Shown piece by piece: positions 42,501 to 46,390 of a stretch of 46,390 nt of DNA. This DNA is from Bacteroidales bacterium (GTDB lineage Bacteria > Bacteroidota > Bacteroidia > Bacteroidales > UBA932), in contig JAFZEP010000030.1 in assembly GCA_017560625.1 (NCBI GenBank), forward strand, positions 1 to 46,390, in the 5' to 3' direction. The notes under the pieces were generated by a model. The model made no database searches, had not been told where the DNA came from, and was given only the letters and a program-made list of their open reading frames with translations. Both the position numbers and the translations under genes were made by a program. The number at the start of each line of letters is the position of its first letter. Positions within the stretch are counted from its first letter, which is position 1.

Positions 42501-42801
42501 CAGAATCCTCTTCAAGGATGACCTCGATGAAGCCTTCCCCTACAGGAACTTTCGCTGTCTTGTAACCGATCGAGGTTACGACGAGAACAGAACCCTTAGG
42601 AACTGCTGTTGCAAACACGAAATTACCGTCAAGATCCACTGTCGTACCGTTGGTAGTACCTTCGACAATGACTGCAGCGCCGATGACAGGCTCACCTGCA
42701 GAATCCTTGACTGTACCTTTCACTTGCTGAGCAAACGCATTGGCGCAGCTCAGACCCATTATCGCGAAGATAAGGGCGATTCGATAAGTTAGGTGTTTCA
42801 T
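39592..42801 (-). CDS. SusC/RagA family TonB-linked outer-membrane transporter
   Basis: 1069 residues. Signal peptide MKHLTYRIALIFAIMGLSCA, a carboxypeptidase-regulatory-like domain (about 26-110, VKGTVKDSAGEPVIGAAV), the plug domain (from ~110, DEVVMIGYGVQKK, then NPLYVVDGM and VYGTRGANGVILVTTKKG), and a C-terminal beta-barrel ending in VQFGASITF with terminal Phe as expected for outer-membrane insertion. It imports oligosaccharides with energy from TonB-ExbBD. No N-terminal STN domain is present, so the locus is not expected to use a FecI/FecR-type anti-sigma switch. First gene of the polysaccharide operon. The leader (42802-42864) has a possible -7 box. Confidence 0.97.
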   Translation of the reverse strand: MKHLTYRIALIFAIMGLSCANAFAQQVKGTVKDSAGEPVIGAAVIVEGTTNGTTVDLDGNFVFATAVPKGSVLVVTSIGYKTAKVPVGEGFIEVILEEDSEMLDEVVMIGYGVQKKAVVSAAISTVGSEMLDKVAAVRVDDALKGLTPGVNVTSTSGQPGAGSQIRIRGIGTINDANPLYVVDGMAISGGIDYLAPSDIERIDILKDAASCAVYGTRGANGVILVTTKKGLKDKVSVSYDFQYGMSSPWRKREVLNATEYAIMMNEAAINDGNAPKYADPYAFGKGTDWQNELFNWNAPQQTHQLTLSGTSGKNQYFVSAGYYTQEGIVGGNYDRSNYERFTVRVNDKYSVFDNTQDRSWLNKMTLNINASYSRTFTTGITTNSEFGSPLGSAAALSPLLSVYVDPADEQAVIDKYYYNDAAHAVDATTGELLNPNWSDYNLIRDKNNGRLFTVPGTEFQEMINPLADLSMPGTKNNYDRLVGGAELEFQLYDGLTLRSSVNVDFSVGGSDGWTPNHYLSATRHQGYSSVWGSMNRGLIWQVENTLTYTKSFAEKHNLTVMLGQSASADQGRSINASRMYLTEEDPTKANMGFATSQREDNDGGGYLYADYRLASVFARASYDYDNRYMLQATVRRDGSSRFGPGRRFAIFPSASAAWNIRNEGFLEGQAQWLSALKLRASWGINGNDRLGNFMYAAQTASGNNYVFGSGALGNETIINGVKTSVTPNENLEWERSNQTDLGIDLGFLGNSIQFTADYFYKRTDGMLIEMPVPTYLGESKPWGNVGSMSNSGVELELSYRYTVGDFNFNVGANATYIKTLLINAGNESGILDRGSVHQMGTIIRGENNMPFPYFYGYKTDGVFQNWDEVRSYVDANGNLIQPDAQPGDFRYQDLNGDGTITAEGDRTNLGKCVPSWTFGINAGFDWKGIDFSMVWQGVAGNNVFDATRRTDIPVMNQPKYVLNRWTGEGSTNEYPRFTNTDPNQNWSKASDFFIKDASYFRLKNVTLGYTLPVKWTNKVFVKKLRIYAACENAFTLTKYDGFDPEIADYVDRGIYPQARTVQFGASITF

Positions 42802-42856
42802 GGGTTAGTTATTATGTGTTATTTAAGTGTTGACGATTGTAAAATCGTTTCTTCCT

Positions 42857-42864
42857 CAAATTTA
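42857..42864 (-). promoter_or_regulatory. Possible -7 box for susC
   Basis: CAAATTTA reads TAAATTTG on the minus strand, 55 bases upstream of the susC start. No good -33 element; a regulated promoter would fit. Confidence 0.4.
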
Positions 42865-43189
42865 TAAAATTAATCGCTCGCGCGAAACTTTAACATGAAG
42901 CAATTATCAAATTAGTGGATATGAGTTATATATTCCTCTTATTTTCAAGGATTTAATAACATTTTCAAATACAAAAAAGTGGACCTCCCGGACAGATTCT
43001 TTTACCCGTATTCTATAAAAGTGGACATCAAAGACACATTAAACCACTCTAATTAATTATCAAACAAGTATTTAACCAATCACTCATAAGCCAATTAAAG
43101 TGGAAAATACAGGATTCCAAAAGGCTATTTTATCCCTTTGGAGGGATGGTTCACACGCGCGTGAGTATTTTTATATAAGAGTTAATTTG

Positions 43190-43197
43190 TATCTTTG
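43190..43197 (+). promoter_or_regulatory. -7 box for the 43225 lipoprotein gene
   Basis: TATCTTTG followed by CGCGC, 27 bases upstream of the ATG. A TTG inside this box (43195) is in frame with the gene but cannot be the start if this is the promoter. Confidence 0.7.
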
Positions 43198-43224
43198 CGC
43201 GCAAAATTACAATCAAGGTATAAA

Positions 43225-44808
43225 ATGAAACGAATTTTACTATTTGCTTGTGCAGCAGTGCTCGGTATGGCATCCTGCACTAAGGATCTGGAAAGCAGAG
43301 TAGACGCGCTCGAGAACAGCGTTCAGTCTATCCAGCAGCAGATCACCGAACTTACAGAAAAACTTAACAAAGATGTAGCCGACCTCAAGAAGGTCGTTGA
43401 CGCTCTCAAGGAGAACGTTTATGTGACAGGCGTATCTGAGATCAAGGAAGACGGCAAGGTTGTAGGCTACACAATCACCCTCAGCAAGGGTCAGGCCCTC
43501 ACTATCTACCACGGAACAAACGGTAAGGACGGTTCAAACGGTCTTGACGGAACAAACGGTAAGGATGCAGTAGCCCCAACTGTAGGCGTTATCGTTGTTG
43601 ACGGTGTTTACTACTGGGCTGTCAATGGCGCAGCTCTCACAGACGCTAGCGGCAACATGATCCCGGTTTACGCTGAGACTGACGCTCCTGAGTTCAAGTA
43701 CGAGGACGGCAAGTGGTGGATCTCTACAGACGGTACATGGAGCCCGCTCGTTTCTGCAGGCACTGGCGATAGCGTATTCTCTGCAGTGAACTACGACGAT
43801 GCTTCAGTTACATTCGTTCTCGCAAACGGTACTGAAATCACTCTCCCAAGACAGGCCGCATTCAGCCTCAACATCGCTTCCGCTCAGGTAGCTGTGCTCC
43901 CTGGTGCAACTGTAAACGTAGCATACACAATCACAGGCGCTACTGAGAACACTACTGTATACGCTGTCGCTGACGCTGGTTACTCAGTGAAGGTAGAGGC
44001 TGCAAGCGCTTCAGAAGGAAACCTCGCTATCAAGACTCCAAACCCACTCACTGACGGCAAGGTAGTAGTATTCGCAGGTAACAACACAAACGCAGGTATG
44101 GCAACTATCAGCTTCACTGAGGGTGTTGTAAACATCACTGAGAACAAGTACACAGTTGCTAAGGACGGTGGCAACATCGAGATCCCTGTTTCAACAAACT
44201 ACAGCTACGAGGTAGTTATCCCTGAGAACGCTTCATGGCTCACATACGTGGAGACTAAGGCAATGAGAAACGAGACTATCGTTCTCAATGCAGCAGCAAA
44301 CGCAGGCACTTCACGTAACGCTACCGTAACAATCAAGAGCGGTGACAAGACATGGTGCACATTCGAGGTGGCTCAGGAGGGTTCTGTAGCAGCAAATATT
44401 ACAGCTGAGGACCTCATCGGCAACTGGACAGTTTCATACATCAGCACTGCAAACGCAGAACTCTCTTTCGACATGCCAATTACGGCTTCTAACGACGAAT
44501 CCAAGGGCAACCTCATTCTCACAAAGTGGTTCAATTGGGACAAGAGATTCCAGGACGAGACCATCTATGCGACATTCGACGCAAACGCAATGACACTCTC
44601 TATCGCAGCAGACCAGAAGATCAAGGGAAGCTACAACGACCCTGGTAGAGCAAAAGATGCAAAGGGCAACTGGCTTGACCCTATCGTCTTCACTGTAAGC
44701 GGCGACGGAAAGACATTGTCTATCGACTCGAAAGTTCAGTTCGGTACATACTACCTCGGCTCTTTCACAAACTTTGGAGACCACTACTCACTAACAAAGC
44801 AGGAGTAA
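43225..44808 (+). CDS. Surface lipoprotein with coiled coil, collagen-like stretch and BACON domain
   Basis: 527 residues from 43225; lipobox GMASC (Cys18). Order: a coiled coil of about 45 residues (DLESRVDALENSVQSIQQQI onward), a beta domain of the DUF4988 type (YVTGVSEIKEDGKVVGYTIT), a short Gly-rich collagen-like stretch (NGKDGSNGLDGTNGKD), beta repeats, a BACON domain (about 310-390, NYSYEVVIPENASWLTYVE and VTIKSGDKTWCTFEVAQEG), and a C-terminal domain (395-527). No catalytic residues. Such proteins are cell-surface glycan or mucin binders, often trimeric. It is transcribed away from susC and is followed 20 bases later by another lipoprotein gene. Start chosen for its signal peptide. Confidence 0.85.
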   Translation: MKRILLFACAAVLGMASCTKDLESRVDALENSVQSIQQQITELTEKLNKDVADLKKVVDALKENVYVTGVSEIKEDGKVVGYTITLSKGQALTIYHGTNGKDGSNGLDGTNGKDAVAPTVGVIVVDGVYYWAVNGAALTDASGNMIPVYAETDAPEFKYEDGKWWISTDGTWSPLVSAGTGDSVFSAVNYDDASVTFVLANGTEITLPRQAAFSLNIASAQVAVLPGATVNVAYTITGATENTTVYAVADAGYSVKVEAASASEGNLAIKTPNPLTDGKVVVFAGNNTNAGMATISFTEGVVNITENKYTVAKDGGNIEIPVSTNYSYEVVIPENASWLTYVETKAMRNETIVLNAAANAGTSRNATVTIKSGDKTWCTFEVAQEGSVAANITAEDLIGNWTVSYISTANAELSFDMPITASNDESKGNLILTKWFNWDKRFQDETIYATFDANAMTLSIAADQKIKGSYNDPGRAKDAKGNWLDPIVFTVSGDGKTLSIDSKVQFGTYYLGSFTNFGDHYSLTKQE

Positions 44809-44828
44809 TTATTTATCTGACATAAGAA

Positions 44829-46390
44829 ATGAAAATATTCAAACTTTTATCAATCACTGCTATCCTGGCATTTCTCGCAGCAGGCTGTCAGAAGCCTGAC
44901 ACACCAAATCCGGACGACACAAACAAGCCGGTAGAGACAGTAAAGCCTGAAGATGGCAAGCCGATGGAACTCGGCAACTTCACAGTAACGCTCACATCAC
45001 TTCACGCAGGTGACGTTTTCTTCACTATCGAGCCTAAGGACAAGGAGATGACCTACTGGTACGCTCTCCAGATCAAGGAGGAGATGATGGAGACAAGCGA
45101 GGAGACAATCGCAGCTGACCTCGAGTACTTCTACACAGTGGCAGAGTACTACGGTCTCTCTCTCCACGAGCTCCTCAGCGACAACCTAGTTGCCGGTGAC
45201 AAGAACTGGATGTACAACTCTCTCAGCCCAAGAACAGAGTACGTGCTCTACATGTACGGCATCAACCCAGATGGCAAGGCACTCACAGACGTAGAGAAGA
45301 TAACATTCACAACTCCAGCAGTAGGAAAAGTAGACTGTGACTTCGAGATGGTGGTTGGTGACAACATCACAGCTACATCATTCTCAGTGACTATCGTTCC
45401 TTCAGATGAAACAGTGGGTTACTTCTACGATGTATTCCCCGCTGCCATGTATGAAGAGTACTGCCTCAGCGACCCTGCAAATCTTCCTGCATTCATCGCT
45501 GACTACATCCCTTCACTCGCGGCCGAGAACGGCTACACAGTGCCTGCAACCGTAGGTGCAATCTCAGCATACGGAGCATTGACACAGGACTTCACTTCCG
45601 AGGACGGTATCGAGGCTGCAAACACTTACTATGTATTCGCAATCGGTCTTGGCGCTGACGGTACAGCTACAACTGACGCAAAGGTGATCAGCGTAACTAC
45701 TGCTCGTCCGCCAATGAACACATTCGAGATCACACAGGCATCTGTAGAGGATGACCGCGCTTCATTCTATGTAATCCCTAAGCACAGCGAGTCTTATGTG
45801 GCTCTCTTCGAGCTCCAGGAGTACATGTACGATGAGAACGGCAAGCCTCTTTCTGACGACCAGATCATCGACGCCATCCTTGCAGCTCAGGGCGGAAACA
45901 TCACAAATCATGTGTACTCAAGCACAGCTTCTGTCAGCGAGTGCCCGCTCATCCCTAACAAGAACTACTGGTGCCTTGTATTCGGCTACTTCGGCGGCGA
46001 GGTGACAACACCTCTTACAAAGATGGCTTTCAAGACAAAACCAGCTGATGCTCAGGACGTAGAGTTCATCCTCACTGTCGGTGAGACTACTGTCAACTCC
46101 GCTTCTGTATCTATCCAGCCATACCGCGAGCCTACTCCACACATGTTCAACTACATGCCATACACTACTTACGTAGAGTACGGAGCTAACGACGAGGCTA
46201 TCAAGAGATTCAACGACGAGCTCGTTGAAAGTCTCTGGAATCCATCTAAGATGAGCCGCGAGGAGTGGCTTTCAAGAGCACTTGAGACAGGCTACAATTC
46301 ATGGCATATCGAAGGCCTTGAGTCTAACACCAAGTACATCGTATACGCTATCGGTATGGTTCCGGACGGAACATACACAACCAAGGCATT
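44829..46390 (+). CDS. Surface lipoprotein with repeated Fn3-like modules (3' end beyond the window)
   Basis: Reads open from ATG 44829 to the end of the window, 520 codons without a stop. The N-terminus MKIFKLLSITAILAFLAAGC is a lipoprotein signal with Cys20. The mature part has at least four related modules of about 90-150 residues: each has an opening strand (FTVTLTSLHAGDVFFTIEP; FSVTIVPSDE; ASFYVIPKHSE; ASVSIQPYREP), a helical insert (for example EEMMETSEETIAADLEYF) and a closing strand pair with YxxYxYGxxxDG and TFTTP. They look like Fn3-like sandwiches with an inserted helical arm. No enzyme motif. Likely a binding protein exposed with the 43225 product; function unknown. Confidence 0.85.
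   Translation, partial: MKIFKLLSITAILAFLAAGCQKPDTPNPDDTNKPVETVKPEDGKPMELGNFTVTLTSLHAGDVFFTIEPKDKEMTYWYALQIKEEMMETSEETIAADLEYFYTVAEYYGLSLHELLSDNLVAGDKNWMYNSLSPRTEYVLYMYGINPDGKALTDVEKITFTTPAVGKVDCDFEMVVGDNITATSFSVTIVPSDETVGYFYDVFPAAMYEEYCLSDPANLPAFIADYIPSLAAENGYTVPATVGAISAYGALTQDFTSEDGIEAANTYYVFAIGLGADGTATTDAKVISVTTARPPMNTFEITQASVEDDRASFYVIPKHSESYVALFELQEYMYDENGKPLSDDQIIDAILAAQGGNITNHVYSSTASVSECPLIPNKNYWCLVFGYFGGEVTTPLTKMAFKTKPADAQDVEFILTVGETTVNSASVSIQPYREPTPHMFNYMPYTTYVEYGANDEAIKRFNDELVESLWNPSKMSREEWLSRALETGYNSWHIEGLESNTKYIVYAIGMVPDGTYTTKA

Larger units (their letters stand above)
42802..43224. promoter_or_regulatory. Divergent regulatory region between susC and the 43225 lipoprotein
   Basis: 423 bases, AT-rich, no gene. 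It holds a possible susC -7 box at 42857-42864, two copies of AAAAGTGGACnTC (42975 and 43017, exactly 42 bases apart), a related AAAGTGGA at 43097, a small hairpin ATCCCT/AGGGAT (43132-43147), a near-palindrome TCACACGCGCGTGA (43151-43164) and the plus-strand -7 box at 43190-43197. The spaced direct repeats are candidate operators for a locus-specific regulator, which is not in this window. Confidence 0.55.

Noticed and set aside
43195-43224. TTG start for the 43225 lipoprotein
   Set aside because: The TTG is part of the -7 box, and the ATG at 43225 gives a proper lipoprotein signal.
1-46390. tRNA, rRNA, riboswitch or integrase/attachment sites
   Set aside because: I looked for tRNA cloverleaf ends, rRNA signatures, and integrase genes and saw none; apart from the RAYT there is no transposase or phage gene.

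Overview
The window is chromosomal DNA from a member of the Bacteroidales (phylum Bacteroidota), most likely a gut or rumen lineage of mid GC content. Evidence: a SusC/SusD pair with many outer-surface lipoproteins carrying BACON domains, promoters with the Bacteroidota -7 box TAnnTTTG (for example 4975-4982, 22001-22008, 43190-43197), A-rich leaders in place of clear Shine-Dalgarno sites, and housekeeping genes of Bacteroidota type (MurA with Asp in place of the catalytic Cys, a long-linker DnaX, M16 and S41 peptidases). The genus cannot be read from the sequence alone.

Layout. 1-327: 3' end of efp and its terminator. 411-2178: a REP-associated tyrosine transposase (RAYT) on the minus strand with REP-like hairpins on both sides. 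2179-4947 (minus): lptB and dnaX. 4948-8060 (plus): a secreted hypothetical protein, an M16 peptidase, a seven-unit repeat array and an O-methyltransferase. 8364-13595 (minus): metG, murB and murA, with several families of palindromic or tandem repeats between them and, unusually, inside the coding sequences of murB and metG. 13724-14128: a TonB C-terminal-domain protein. 14207-21928 (minus): a tightly packed operon of a 1286-residue fusion protein, a MATE transporter, rsgA and a second MATE transporter. 22031-24345 (plus): polyprenyl diphosphate synthase and a U32 family protein. 24437-26925 (minus): rdgB, recO and a lipase-like lipoprotein. 27212-29478 (plus): S41 protease and a HAD hydrolase.

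29467-42801 (minus) is a polysaccharide utilization locus: susC, susD, a four-module glycan-binding lipoprotein, two GH16 endo-glucanase lipoproteins, a CotH-kinase-like lipoprotein and a GH5 lipoprotein. GH16 family 3-like enzymes plus GH5 point to a beta-glucan (beta-1,3 or mixed-linkage) as substrate. Divergent from susC are two more surface lipoproteins (43225-44808, and 44829 running off the right edge). No regulator of the locus lies inside the window.

The strongest candidate for something undescribed is the protein at 18068-21928. It joins an N-terminal membrane region with a possible CASTOR/POLLUX-type pore loop to two TrkA-N/RCK-like Rossmann domains, an RyR-like motif and two tandem formylglycine-generating-enzyme folds that appear to lack the catalytic cysteine pair. 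It is translationally coupled to a MATE exporter. The second notable theme is repeat biology: a 34-bp palindromic element occurs between genes and, in frame, within murB and metG; a second element family with direct-repeat ends also interrupts murB; and at least four other small hairpin or tandem families sit in the intergenic spaces.
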